A stretch of DNA of 64,000 bases, from the NCBI RefSeq assembly GCF_037026715.1, contig NZ_JBANCG010000001.1, forward strand, positions 310,001 through 374,000. The letters run 5' to 3'. The position numbers and the translations under genes are program-made. Shown piece after piece: positions 50,787 through 59,616 of this stretch. Position 1 is the stretch's first letter; every line of letters starts with the position of its first letter. Origin of the DNA: Breoghania sp037026715. GTDB taxonomy: Bacteria > Pseudomonadota > Alphaproteobacteria > Rhizobiales > Stappiaceae. The notes below the pieces were generated by a model. That model was not told the DNA's origin and did no database searches. It saw only the letters and a list, made by a program, of their open reading frames with translations.

Positions 50787-51632
50787 CTAGCGCCCCTGGC
50801 GCCGGGCCATGAAGGCCAGTCTTTCGAACAGATGCACGTCCTGCTCGTTCTTCAACAGCGCGCCGTGCAGCGGCGGGATCAGTTTCGAGGCGTCCCGCTC
50901 CTTCAGCGTCGCCGGGTCCACGTCCTCGTTGACCAGCAGCTTGATCCAGTCGAGCAGTTCGGAGGTCGACGGCTTCTTCTTCAGGCCCGGCACCTCGCGC
51001 ACCTCGTAGAAGAGCGTCAGCGCCTCGCGCAGCAGCAGGCCCTTCAGGCCGGGGAAATGCACGTCCACGATCTCTCGCATCGTCTCCTCGTCGGGAAACT
51101 TGATGTAGTGGAAGAAGCAGCGGCGCAGGAAGGCGTCGGGCAGGTCCTTCTCGTTGTTCGACGTGATGATCACCAGCGGCCGCTTTTCCGCGCGGATGGT
51201 CTCGCCGGTCTCGTAGACGTGGAACTCCATGCGGTCGAGTTCGAGCAGCAGGTCGTTGGGGAACTCGATATCGGCCTTGTCGATCTCGTCGATCAGCAGA
51301 ACGGGGCGCTCGGGCGAGACGAAGGCCTCCCACAGCTTGCCGCGCCGGATGTAGTTCTTGATGTCGTGCACCCGCTCGTCGCCGAGCTGGCTGTCGCGCA
51401 GGCGCGAGACCGCATCGTATTCGTAAAGGCCCTGCTGCGCTTTTGTCGTCGATTTCACGTGCCATTCGATGAGGGGAGCATTGAGCGCGGTCGCGACCTC
51501 CTGCGCCAGAACGGTCTTGCCGGTGCCGGGCTCGCCCTTGACGAGGAGCGGTCGCTCCAGGGCGATGGCCGCGTTGACGGCGATACGCAGATCCTCGGTC
51601 GCGACATAGTCGGCGGTGCCTTCGAAACGCAT
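50787..51632 (-). CDS. MoxR-family AAA ATPase
   Basis: 281-residue AAA+ ATPase chaperone. Walker A is GEPGTGKT (33-40), Walker B runs LLIDEIDKAD, with sensor-1 SNNEKDLPDAFLRRC and the arginine-finger region. It is the first gene of the same-strand run reaching down to the VWA gene at 44079-45257, its usual partner. Only 312 bases separate it from divergent flgE. MoxR proteins help assemble metal enzymes or envelope complexes. Which client is served here is unknown. Confidence 0.94.
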   Translation of the reverse strand: MRFEGTADYVATEDLRIAVNAAIALERPLLVKGEPGTGKTVLAQEVATALNAPLIEWHVKSTTKAQQGLYEYDAVSRLRDSQLGDERVHDIKNYIRRGKLWEAFVSPERPVLLIDEIDKADIEFPNDLLLELDRMEFHVYETGETIRAEKRPLVIITSNNEKDLPDAFLRRCFFHYIKFPDEETMREIVDVHFPGLKGLLLREALTLFYEVREVPGLKKKPSTSELLDWIKLLVNEDVDPATLKERDASKLIPPLHGALLKNEQDVHLFERLAFMARRQGR

Positions 51633-51847
51633 GCGGTTGTCCTGTTGTCGAGTGGCTGATTGAACCTCGGAAGGGGTGCGCGCAGCATATGACGCAAGGG
51701 CGCGCGCCGCCAGCCCGCTTCGCCGCGCCGGATCCCGTCAAAACTTGCCTGCCGCCCGGCAAAGTTTGCCCGAAGGCGGCACAAATGTCCCGACCGGAAA
51801 AGCTTAAAATGCCACCCAACGCTCCCTAGTACGTTGGAAAAGCACAA

Positions 51848-51865
51848 ACCAGGCGCTTTTTTTCG
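51848..51865 (+). promoter_or_regulatory. Shared motif ACCAGGCGCTTTTTTTCG upstream of flgE
   Basis: ACCAGGCGC followed by a T-run and TCG, three bases upstream of the sigma-54 promoter. Near-identical copies occur upstream of two flagellin genes (59635-59653 and 61844-61861). Its recurrence only in flagellar upstream regions suggests a regulator site; the regulator is unknown. Confidence 0.5.
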
Positions 51866-51868
51866 ACT

Positions 51869-51883
51869 TGGCACGGCGGTTGC
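51869..51883 (+). promoter_or_regulatory. Sigma-54 (RpoN) promoter of flgE
   Basis: TGGCAC-GGCGG-TTGC matches the -24/-12 consensus (TGGCAC-N5-TTGC) exactly, 61 bases upstream of the flgE start codon. In alphaproteobacteria such as Caulobacter, hook and rod genes are transcribed from sigma-54 promoters, so the match is expected biologically. Confidence 0.88.
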
Positions 51884-51944
51884 GTTGAGGGGCTTGAGTT
51901 TTTGTATCCCTCGCTGACTAGCGATCACTCGTGAGGAGAAGTCG

Positions 51945-53339
51945 ATGGGCATCTATGGCGCCATCAATGCGGCGATCTCGGGTCTGAAGGCCCAGTCCTA
52001 TGCGCTTGAGAACATCTCGGGCAACATCGCCAATTCGCAGACAACCGGCTACAAGCGCCTCGATACCAGCTTTTCGGATCTCGTGGCCAGCGGCGGCAAC
52101 GACCAGACCACGCAGAAAGCCGGTACGGTGAACGCCAATTCGCGGGCGACGAACGAGATCCCGGGCGATATCCAGCGGTCGGATATCGACACCCATATGG
52201 CGATCAAGGGCGACGGCTATTTCGTCGTGCAGGAGAAGCTTGGCCAGACGGACGGCCGCTCGATCTTCTCCGGCAACAATGTCTACACCCGGCGCGGCGA
52301 CTTCACGATCGACGAGGAAGGCTATCTCGTCAACGGCGCCGGCTACTACCTGTTCGGCAATCCGATCGACGAGACGACGGGCAACGTCTCCGGCACCGTG
52401 CCGGAACTGATCCAGATCACCAACGATTTCATGGGGGCCCGGCAGACGACGCAGATCGAGTATCGCGGCAATCTGCCGACCTATCCGATCACGGCGCAGT
52501 CCGATTCCACGACGCCGGGTTCGGAGCTGCTCGACAGCTCGATCACGCCCGGTACCGATATCACGGCAAACGACAACACCGCCTTCCTGCGCTCTTCGCT
52601 GGCAGGTGAGGCCATCACCGTCTACGACGAGAACGGTTCCCCCGTGAACGTCCAGTTCCGCTGGGCCAAGTCGCAGAACGCGGACTCTTCGGTGCCGCAG
52701 AATGCGCAGTGGGAACTCTATTACATGGCGGACCCGACCGCGACCGGCACGGATGCCATGTGGACGCACGCCGGCCAGTTCGAGTTCGACGGTTCCGGCG
52801 CTCTGGTCTCCACCACCGACGACACCGGCACCACGTCGACGCCGGCCGGTTCCAGCATGACCCTTTCGGACGTGACCGTTGCCGGCAACAATATCGGCGA
52901 CCTGCAGTTTGCGTTCGGCAGTGACGGTCTGACCCAGTACGCCGACCCCAACGGTTCGGCGAAGGTGAAGACGCTGGCCCAGGACGGCTATGCCTCCGGT
53001 GAGCAGACCGGCGTCCAGATCTCCGGGTCGGGCCGCATCGTGGCCACCTACAACAACGGACAGACGCGCGATCTCTACGAGATCCCGATCGCGTCCTTCT
53101 CCGCCGATAGCCGTCTGGAACGCCTGCCTGGCGGCGCCTTTGCCCAGACCACCGATTCCGGCGAGCCGCTCTACAGCGCCACCGGGTCCGTTAAGGGCAA
53201 TTCGCTGGAAGCTTCCAACACGGACATCGCGGATGAATTCTCCAGGCTGATCATCACGCAGCAGGCCTATTCGGCGAATACGCGCATCGTCACGTCGGGC
53301 GACGAGATGCTGCAGGAAGCGCTCAACATGGTCCGCTAG
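51945..53339 (+). CDS. flgE: Flagellar hook protein FlgE
   Basis: 464-residue hook subunit. The N-terminal flagellar basal-body rod domain is GIYGAINAAISGLKAQSYALENISGNIANSQTTGYK-like, split into the usual ANSQTTGYKR motif near residue 30. The C-terminal D0 domain ends in EFSRLIITQQAYSANTRIVTSGDEMLQEALNMVR, the standard coiled-coil tail. The central domain (D1/D2) is Thr/Ser/Gly rich. The ribosome-binding site is GAGGAGAAG before the ATG at 51945. First gene of the flgE-flgK-flgL operon from the sigma-54 promoter. Confidence 0.97.
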   Translation: MGIYGAINAAISGLKAQSYALENISGNIANSQTTGYKRLDTSFSDLVASGGNDQTTQKAGTVNANSRATNEIPGDIQRSDIDTHMAIKGDGYFVVQEKLGQTDGRSIFSGNNVYTRRGDFTIDEEGYLVNGAGYYLFGNPIDETTGNVSGTVPELIQITNDFMGARQTTQIEYRGNLPTYPITAQSDSTTPGSELLDSSITPGTDITANDNTAFLRSSLAGEAITVYDENGSPVNVQFRWAKSQNADSSVPQNAQWELYYMADPTATGTDAMWTHAGQFEFDGSGALVSTTDDTGTTSTPAGSSMTLSDVTVAGNNIGDLQFAFGSDGLTQYADPNGSAKVKTLAQDGYASGEQTGVQISGSGRIVATYNNGQTRDLYEIPIASFSADSRLERLPGGAFAQTTDSGEPLYSATGSVKGNSLEASNTDIADEFSRLIITQQAYSANTRIVTSGDEMLQEALNMVR

Positions 53340-53351
53340 GGCGGGCCCTTC

Positions 53352-53383
53352 GCCGCCGGTTCCGGTTTCGGGCAACCGGCGGC
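53352..53383 (+). terminator. Hairpin in the flgE-flgK gap
   Basis: Perfect 10-bp stem GCCGCCGGTT (53352-53361) and AACCGGCGGC (53374-53383), 12-base loop, followed by GCTTTC. There is no long T-run, so it is likely a partial attenuator or mRNA-stabilising structure that lets hook protein exceed FlgK levels. Confidence 0.45.
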
Positions 53384-53417
53384 GCTTTCATGAACCTCTC
53401 GTCAGGACGGTCGTGCC

Positions 53418-55292
53418 ATGGGTCTGAGTTCGGCGCTTAACACCGCTCTTTACGGTCTGAAATACAACCAGCGGCAGCTGGACGTCACGTCGGCGAATAT
53501 CGCCAGCGCGGATACTGTCGGCTATACCAAGAAGAGCCTCCAGGCCTCCGTCGATTACGGCAACAACGGCCAGGTGATCGGCGTTACCGCCGACAAGATC
53601 ACCCGTTCGCTCAACGAGAATGTCCAGCGGCAGTTTCGTTCAAGCAACGCCGACTACAGCTATGCCAAGCTGATGGATTCCTACGCCTCGCGCGTCGACG
53701 AGCTGCTGGGTTCGATCGAGGATCCCGGCGCGCTGACAGAGGTCTGGAACGATTTCGTCGGCAATCTCAAGGCGCTGACCACCTCCCCGGAGGATTACAC
53801 GGTTCGCCTTCAGACGGTCCAGAGCGCGAAGGCGCTGGCTTCCGAACTCAACAGCGCCACCGCTGCCGTGCAGCAGATGCGTCAGGAAACCGAGACGACG
53901 ATCGGTGCGACCGTCGACCGGGTCAACCAGATCATCTCCTCCGTGGCCGACATCAACAACCAGATCGTTTCGCAGCAGGCCGGCAACCAGTCGGTCGTGG
54001 ATCTGGAGGATGAGCGGGATCGCTATCTCGACGAGTTGTCGGGTCTGATCGACATCAACGTCCGCAACGATCCGAACGGTTCCGTGCGGATCTACACCAC
54101 CAACGGCATGTCGCTGCTCGACGTCTATCCCTCCGAACTGCGGTTCGATGAGCGGGCGACGATCACGGCCGAGGCGCAGTGGAATGATGATCCCGCGCTC
54201 CGGCAGGTGGGTACGCTGACGCTCGTCACCCCCGGCGGTTCGACCATCGACATGATATCGACGCGCGGGCTTTCCTCGGGCAAGCTCGCCGCGCTCGTGG
54301 ACATGCGCGACAACTATCTGGTGGAAGTGCAGAGCCAGCTCGACGAGCTTGCCAGCCAGATGTCGCTGGCGCTGTCGAGCAACACCGTTGAAAGCACCGA
54401 TGCCGGTGCGACGCCGCCGCAGAACGGGCTGCAGGTGGATCTGGCGTCGCTGCAAAAGGGCAACAAGGTCACGGTGACCTACACCGATGCCGCTTCCGGC
54501 GAGCAGCGCACGGTAAGTCTCATCCGCGTCGACGACCCGAGCCAGTTGCCGCTTTCCAACAGCGAGACGGCCGACCCGAACGATACGGTCTACGGCATCG
54601 ATTTTTCCGGCGGCAACGCCTCCGCGGCGACCCAGATGCAGGCGGCGCTCGCGGCGGCCGGTCTGACGGTCTCCAATTCCGGCTCCACATTCAGCTTCGT
54701 CGACGATGGCGGCACGACGTCCACGCTCACGGGGCTGAATGCCACGGTGACCGCAACCGGTCTGACCGACGAGGGCACCGGCCTGCCGCTGTTCACCGAC
54801 GGACTGGCGGGCCAGCCCTACACGGACGCGCTGGAAGGGCGGGATCAGAAGGTGGGCTACGCCGGCCGGATCTCGGTCAATCCCGCGATCCTTGCCGATA
54901 ATTCGCGCCTTGTGATCTATGACACGGTGACGCCGACGGAAGAGGGCGATCCGACCCGTCCGCTGGCGATGCTGAAGGCGCTGACCGAAACGTCCTACGA
55001 CTACGACAGTTCGGCCGGGCTCGGCAGCAAGACGGCGCCCTTCGACGGCTCCGTGACCGATTACCTTTCCGCGATCGTCGGCCGTCAGTCGGCCAAGGCC
55101 GCAAACGCGGCGACCACGCTCGCGGGACAGAAGGTCGTCACCAACAATCTCAAGGACAGGCTGGACGATTCCTCCGCCGTGAACATGGACGAGGAACTCG
55201 CACGCCTGATCCAGCTGCAGAACGCCTACTCGTCCAATGCTCGGGTGATGACGGTGGTTCGCGAATTGTTTGATGTTCTTATGAACGCGTGA
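53418..55292 (+). CDS. flgK: Flagellar hook-associated protein 1 (FlgK)
   Basis: 624-residue hook-filament junction protein. The N-terminal motif is SSALNTALYGLKYNQRQLDV with TSANIASADTVGYTKK, and the C-terminal D0 helix is NMDEELARLIQLQNAYSSNA, as in FlgK proteins. A long variable Thr/Ser/Asp-rich region fills residues about 330-480. It follows flgE by 79 bases with a hairpin between, and overlaps no gene; flgL begins nine bases after its stop. Part of the hook operon. Confidence 0.95.
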   Translation: MGLSSALNTALYGLKYNQRQLDVTSANIASADTVGYTKKSLQASVDYGNNGQVIGVTADKITRSLNENVQRQFRSSNADYSYAKLMDSYASRVDELLGSIEDPGALTEVWNDFVGNLKALTTSPEDYTVRLQTVQSAKALASELNSATAAVQQMRQETETTIGATVDRVNQIISSVADINNQIVSQQAGNQSVVDLEDERDRYLDELSGLIDINVRNDPNGSVRIYTTNGMSLLDVYPSELRFDERATITAEAQWNDDPALRQVGTLTLVTPGGSTIDMISTRGLSSGKLAALVDMRDNYLVEVQSQLDELASQMSLALSSNTVESTDAGATPPQNGLQVDLASLQKGNKVTVTYTDAASGEQRTVSLIRVDDPSQLPLSNSETADPNDTVYGIDFSGGNASAATQMQAALAAAGLTVSNSGSTFSFVDDGGTTSTLTGLNATVTATGLTDEGTGLPLFTDGLAGQPYTDALEGRDQKVGYAGRISVNPAILADNSRLVIYDTVTPTEEGDPTRPLAMLKALTETSYDYDSSAGLGSKTAPFDGSVTDYLSAIVGRQSAKAANAATTLAGQKVVTNNLKDRLDDSSAVNMDEELARLIQLQNAYSSNARVMTVVRELFDVLMNA

Positions 55293-55300
55293 GGCCTGTC

Positions 55301-56794
55301 ATGGCAGTCAATACCGTCTTCTTCAAGAATTCGTCGATGATCGATCAGCTGACGAACATGCGCGCGAAGTTCGACGCGCTGCAGAAGCAGTTCGACACGC
55401 AGAAGGTCTCCACGACCTATGCCGGCATCGGCAACAACCGCAGCCTCGATCTGTCGCTGAAGCAGCGCATGAACGAGGTGGGCGGCTATCAGTCGACCAT
55501 CGACTTCGTCGATCTGCGCATGAACGTGCTGGACAGCACGATCAGCCGAATGGACGACATCCGCTCGGAGGCGCGCACTGCCATCGATCCGAACAATTTC
55601 GTCCAGCAGTCGGACGGAGGCACCAACAGCCAGACCGCGGCCAAGGTGTCGCTGGTGGAGCTGCTGGGCCTGCTCAACTCCGACGTCGGCGGACGCCAGC
55701 TCTACGGCGGTGCCAAGGTCGATACGCCTCCTGTGGCCGATTACGATCTGATCATGGACGGCGACCTCACCCATGCCGGGCTCAAGCAGGTCATCAATGA
55801 ATACGTCCAGGCCGATGCCGGGCCGCTCGACAACGGCCGGCTGACGAGTTCGCTCGCCGGCACCACGGTGACGCTGGCGGAGGACGGCGTTCACGATTTC
55901 GGCTTCAAGATCGCCGGCGTGACCTCCGATCTCACCAATGCGACGACGACCTATACCGCAGGTCCGCCGGCGAGCCAGGACATCGATTTCGCCGGACAGC
56001 CGGAGGTCGGCGACAGCATCAAGGTGTATCTGGACCTGCCCGACGGGACCCAGACGACGGTCGAGCTGCATGTCGCGGAAGGGCCGGGAGAAAACGGCGG
56101 GTTCGAGCTTGGTGCCACGCCGGCCGACACCGCGCAGAACTTCCAGAACGCGTTGAACGGCGCGTTGTCGGACAAGGCCGGCAGCGAGCTGAAGGCCGCG
56201 TCCCATGCCCGCGGCTCCGAAGCCTTCTTCGACACCTATCAGGGCAATCCGGTCGCCCGCGTCGACGGTCCGCCCTTCGACACCGCGACCGCCACGCGCG
56301 ACGGCAGCGCGGATACGGTGGCGTGGTATGTGGGCGACCAGTCGGTGGCCGATCCACGCGCCGGCTCCAGTGCCGTCATCGACGACAATTTCACCGTGAA
56401 CTATGGTGCGCGGGCGAACGAGGACGGCATCCGCGAGGTGGTGCAGTCGCTGGCGGCCTTCGTCGTGGCCGATTTCTCCAGCGACAGCGAGGAGGATCAC
56501 GGCTTCTACACCGCCATGGCCGAACGCTCCCGCGCCCCGCTCCAGAATGCGGAGGGCAAGACGTCGGGCATCGAGAAGATCCAGAAGGAGCTTGCCACCA
56601 CGCATCTGGCGGTGAAGCGGGTGGACGAGCGTCACACCACGACGCAGAACTCGTTGCAGACGGCCGTCGACGACATCGAGGGCGTCAACGTCACCGAGGT
56701 CGCGGCGCAGATGCTCCAGCTCAAGACGATGATGGAAATCAGCTACCAGACCACGGCAATCGGCTATCAGCTGTCGCTCGCCAACTACATGTAG
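55301..56794 (+). CDS. flgL: Flagellar hook-associated protein FlgL-like
   Basis: 497-residue flagellin-like junction protein. The start MAVNTVFFKNSSMIDQLTNMRAK-type N-terminus and the C-terminal GVNVTEVAAQMLQLKTMMEI (flagellin C helix) define the family. It is longer than E. coli FlgL (317 residues), the extra length being a central variable region. The start ATG at 55301 is preceded by GAGG, nine bases after the flgK stop. Last gene of the flgEKL operon, followed by a strong terminator. It sits between flgK and the terminator, which supports FlgL rather than a true flagellin. Confidence 0.9.
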   Translation: MAVNTVFFKNSSMIDQLTNMRAKFDALQKQFDTQKVSTTYAGIGNNRSLDLSLKQRMNEVGGYQSTIDFVDLRMNVLDSTISRMDDIRSEARTAIDPNNFVQQSDGGTNSQTAAKVSLVELLGLLNSDVGGRQLYGGAKVDTPPVADYDLIMDGDLTHAGLKQVINEYVQADAGPLDNGRLTSSLAGTTVTLAEDGVHDFGFKIAGVTSDLTNATTTYTAGPPASQDIDFAGQPEVGDSIKVYLDLPDGTQTTVELHVAEGPGENGGFELGATPADTAQNFQNALNGALSDKAGSELKAASHARGSEAFFDTYQGNPVARVDGPPFDTATATRDGSADTVAWYVGDQSVADPRAGSSAVIDDNFTVNYGARANEDGIREVVQSLAAFVVADFSSDSEEDHGFYTAMAERSRAPLQNAEGKTSGIEKIQKELATTHLAVKRVDERHTTTQNSLQTAVDDIEGVNVTEVAAQMLQLKTMMEISYQTTAIGYQLSLANYM

Positions 56795-56842
56795 GCGGCG
56801 GGTCATCCGCCAGGGCGCGCGGAGCATTCGACAGACGAAAAA

Positions 56843-56880
56843 GGGCCGTCAGGGGATCACCTGACGGCCCTTTTTCGTTT
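56843..56880 (+). terminator. Rho-independent terminator of the flgEKL operon
   Basis: Perfect 11-bp stem GGGCCGTCAGG/CCTGACGGCCC with loop GGATCA followed by TTTTT, 48 bases after the flgL stop. Upstream AAAAA makes it bidirectional, so it can also stop transcription from flaF on the other strand. Confidence 0.92.
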
Positions 56881-57008
56881 GGGGCTTTGAACCGGCTTTA
56901 TCGCCACCGGCTGGCGGGCGCCGGCCGGGGCGTGTCCGGCCGCGCGAAAGAGCGGGATCGCAACAAGCGGGAAGGGGGATCCGCGGCCGGCGGTGCCGGT
57001 CCGGCGCG

Positions 57009-57380
57009 TCAGCCGTGGCCGCGCAGGCCTTCGGCGATGTTGCGGTTGATCGAGATCAGCGAGGCGAGCCGCTGCGGATCGGGCGCGCGCATCACGTCGA
57101 TCGTACGGTTCATGATGAACACGCCGAGATTGGTGATGTTGACCTTGATGGCGTCGGGCAGAGGGTTGTCCGCCTCGCTTACCGCGGCCAGCAGGAAAGT
57201 CCAGAGCCGGCGGTTGTAGGTCAGATGGTCGGTCAGCTCGCCGCGGGAAATGTCGTCCCAGTTGTCCACGGCATATTGCAGTTTACCGGCCGCCTTCATC
57301 AACAGGGTCGCTTCCAGATCCCGCGGGTTGACGCCGGTCTGGCTCATTTTCTGGTAGGCTGCCGTCGCCTGATTGTACAT
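57009..57380 (-). CDS. flaF: Flagellin synthesis regulator FlaF
   Basis: 123-residue helical protein of the FlaF family, a positive, secretion-linked regulator of flagellin expression and a flagellin chaperone-like partner in alphaproteobacteria. Visible are LLMKAAGKLQYAVDNWD, TYNRRLWTFLLAAVSE and ITNLGVFIMNRTIDVM. The ATG at 57380 has AGGAG about 10 bases upstream. Its first 98 bases overlap the end of flbT in another frame. Lies between flgL and the three flagellin genes, the usual FlaF/FlbT neighbourhood. Confidence 0.93.
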   Translation of the reverse strand: MYNQATAAYQKMSQTGVNPRDLEATLLMKAAGKLQYAVDNWDDISRGELTDHLTYNRRLWTFLLAAVSEADNPLPDAIKVNITNLGVFIMNRTIDVMRAPDPQRLASLISINRNIAEGLRGHG

Positions 57381-57756
57381 GCCCGATCAGCTCCTGCTCG
57401 TAGTCTATGAGCGCTCTCGCCTCTTTGAGCGCATGATACAAAGATCCGGTTAAGATCCTGTTATTGATGCGGTCGATAATTGGAAATGTGCTAGGCGCTG
57501 CTTCAAGGATATCTTTTACAAGGTCAAAATATATATTCTGATGCGGGCCCGAATCCTGGTCCAGATACATGAGCTGAACGACCAGGTAGACGCGTTTGGC
57601 CGGGGTGTCCGCAGTTTCCTTTGTAAGGATATCCTTTTCGCGAAGGATCGGAGCTTCGCCGGAAATGAACAGGCGTGTCCGGTGGTCTCCGTTCGTTATG
57701 ACGCTGGAGCCCAGTATGAACCGTTCGCCGGGTTTTAGCTCGATTTTCAGCGCCAT
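57283..57756 (-). CDS. flbT: Flagellin repressor FlbT
   Basis: 157-residue RNA-binding regulator that destabilises flagellin mRNA in Caulobacter and relatives. The start MALKIELKPGERFILGSSVI is typical, and YLVVQLMYLDQDSG and the C-terminal ILTGSLYHALKEARALIDYE follow. The ATG at 57756 gives the family-like N-terminus; earlier starts would add an unrelated segment. The C-terminal tail (about the last 32 residues, Gly/Ser/Pro/Asp rich) overlaps flaF out of frame. It lies 194 bases from the first flagellin gene. Confidence 0.93.
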   Translation of the reverse strand: MALKIELKPGERFILGSSVITNGDHRTRLFISGEAPILREKDILTKETADTPAKRVYLVVQLMYLDQDSGPHQNIYFDLVKDILEAAPSTFPIIDRINNRILTGSLYHALKEARALIDYEQELIGHVQSGDGSLPENEPDRRQPAGSGSDPVDEGGR

Positions 57757-57949
57757 GACGAAGAGTTTCGCCGCATTTGGTTGAGGGATCTTTACTGTTT
57801 GTGCCGAGCAGGGACAGGCGCGGTGCAAGCGTGCCTGTCCCCTTACCTTAACGCGAAAGCACGCCGCGCGAAACGCCCCGCGACCGTTTCCGGTGGACCG
57901 GTTCTGCCGGGCCGGACGAACGGAACAGCGGCAGGATACGCATGCCCGC

Positions 57950-59509
57950 CTAGAACAGGCTCAGCGGCGCCTGGTCGGCCTGGGAAGCCAGCGACAGGGC
58001 CGTGGAGGAGAGCTGCTGACGGGTCTGGAGGGCCAGCATGTTCGCCGCCTCCTCGTTGCCGTCGGCCAGCACCAGACTGTCGGCGCCGGTCTCCAGCGTG
58101 TTCATCATCATCTTGGTGAATTCGGTGCGGTTTTCCACGATCGACAGGTTCGAGCCGAAGGCCGAGGACTGCGAGCGCACCGTGTTCAGCGCTTCCTTGA
58201 CCGTGCTCATCAGCGAATCGATGTTGGAATCGAGATCGAGATCGGAGCTCGTCAGATCGCTCAAACCCAGATAGGCGGCGTTGATCGTCTCGCCGTTCTT
58301 GGTCTGGATGTTGATCGTCGAGGTGCCTGTCTCGTTGAAGGTGAGCTTCAGGTTGTCGCCGCGCAACAGGTTGATACCGTTATAGGAACTGTCGTCGGAC
58401 AGCTTGTCGAGCTGGTCGCGCAGCTCGTTGAACTGGTCGGCCAGATCGGAGCGCACGCTGTTGCCGTCGATGGTCGTGGTGCCGGTCGATCCGTCCACCG
58501 TGCCGCTTGTGGTGGTGCCGGTGACGGTCAGGTCCTGGGTCGACTGGTTCTCGATCCGCAGCTTTCCGTCGTCGTTCGAGGCGCGCACCTTGTTCTTCAG
58601 GGTCGCGTTGTTGTTGATCTCGGACACGAGCGTGGCCACGGTCTTCTCCGTGACGTTCGCGACGCTGCCGGATGCGGCGCCAAGGCCTGAGTCGGAGGCG
58701 CCGGCAAGCGTTTCGGCGACGTTCGACACGGTTACCGCGGCGGTGGAGCTGTTGGATGCCGTGTCCGACGTGAGCACCAGTTCGCCACCGCTGGTCGAGG
58801 CGGTGATCGCGACATCGCTGGCGTCGAAGCCGGCGTTGATGACGGATGCCAGTTCGTCCGAGGTCACGGCTTCCACGTCGGCGACGTCGTAGGTCGTGGC
58901 CGGGCCGCCGCCGATGGAAATCGACAGAGTGTCGGCATCAGTCGCGGTGATCGAAACCGAGGTCGTCGTCCCGCCGTCGATCGCCACGTCGAAACTCAGC
59001 GAACCGGCATAGGAATTGTCGGCGGCGCTGTCGAAGTCGAGGGCGGAAAAGCCGGAACCGGTGGAAACGCCCTGGGCGGTCGTGAGGTCGATGTCGACAG
59101 GCGTGGAACCGACGGCGCCATCGGAAAGCGACAGCGTCTCCGTACCGGCCGGGGTGGCGCCGAGGTCCATCGTGTAGGCGGCGGTCTGGTAGGTCTTGTC
59201 CTGTCGCGCCTGGCGCAGCGTCGACTGCATCGATTCCAGCGTCTTGGTGATCGACGTCAGGCCGTTGTCGGCCGCCTCCAGCGTCTTCACGCCGTTCGTC
59301 ATGCTGTCCATCAGCGCGGACAGGTCGTTCGCGCGCGACTGGAGCGACGAGGAGGTGAAGAAGTTCGTCGGGTTGTCGAGGGCGGAATTCACCTTTTTGC
59401 CGGTCGCAAGACGGTTCTGGGTCGTGGCCATCAAATCTGCTGTTTTCTGCAGGGAGAGAAGATTCTGCCGCACGCCTGCGGAGAGAGTGATGTCAGACAC
59501 GGTCGCCAT
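57950..59509 (-). CDS. Flagellin, paralogue 1
   Basis: 519-residue filament subunit. The conserved D0/D1 N-terminus is LSAGVRQNLLSLQKTADLMA and the D0/D1 C-terminus ends EEAANMLALQTRQQLSSTAL-like with LASQADQAPLSLF. The middle D2/D3 domain (about residues 130-310, Thr/Ala/Asp rich) is nearly the same as that of flagellin 3. The start MATVSDITL has two extra residues over its paralogues. It is nearest to flbT/flaF. Flagellins pair with the hook proteins encoded just to the left. Confidence 0.95.
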   Translation of the reverse strand: MATVSDITLSAGVRQNLLSLQKTADLMATTQNRLATGKKVNSALDNPTNFFTSSSLQSRANDLSALMDSMTNGVKTLEAADNGLTSITKTLESMQSTLRQARQDKTYQTAAYTMDLGATPAGTETLSLSDGAVGSTPVDIDLTTAQGVSTGSGFSALDFDSAADNSYAGSLSFDVAIDGGTTTSVSITATDADTLSISIGGGPATTYDVADVEAVTSDELASVINAGFDASDVAITASTSGGELVLTSDTASNSSTAAVTVSNVAETLAGASDSGLGAASGSVANVTEKTVATLVSEINNNATLKNKVRASNDDGKLRIENQSTQDLTVTGTTTSGTVDGSTGTTTIDGNSVRSDLADQFNELRDQLDKLSDDSSYNGINLLRGDNLKLTFNETGTSTINIQTKNGETINAAYLGLSDLTSSDLDLDSNIDSLMSTVKEALNTVRSQSSAFGSNLSIVENRTEFTKMMMNTLETGADSLVLADGNEEAANMLALQTRQQLSSTALSLASQADQAPLSLF

Positions 59510-59535
59510 CCAATCCTGAAAAAGGCAGGAACTTG

Positions 59536-59582
59536 TTAAGACTGGTTAACGGATGACATCGAAATGGTTAACGCTTTGTAAA
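59536..59582 (-). promoter_or_regulatory. TTAA-box pair upstream of flagellin 1
   Basis: TTAA-N6-TTAAC at 59536-59550 and TTAA-CGCTTTG-TAAA at 59568-59582. The second lies 59-73 bases upstream of the start codon. It resembles a CtrA-type TTAA-N7-TTAA box, and equivalent boxes occur at the same distance upstream of flagellins 2 and 3. Confidence 0.45.
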
Positions 59583-59616
59583 CGACGCCCGTGCTGAGGA
59601 GGCTTTCACCCTCATA

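Larger units (their letters stand above)
51633..51944. other. Divergent region between moxR and flgE
   Basis: 312 bases holding promoters for both genes. The right part contains an ACCAGGCGC-type motif (51848-51865), a sigma-54 promoter (51869-51883) and the flgE ribosome-binding site GAGGAGAAG. The left half shows nothing recognisable apart from the moxR upstream sequence. Confidence 0.6.

Noticed and set aside
50290..51819. Minus-strand open frame crossing the MoxR and hypothetical genes
   Set aside because: Different frame from two well-supported genes; Arg/Ala/Gly rich without domains.
55226..56827. Minus-strand open frame opposite flgL
   Set aside because: No flagellar or other domain; shadow of flgL.
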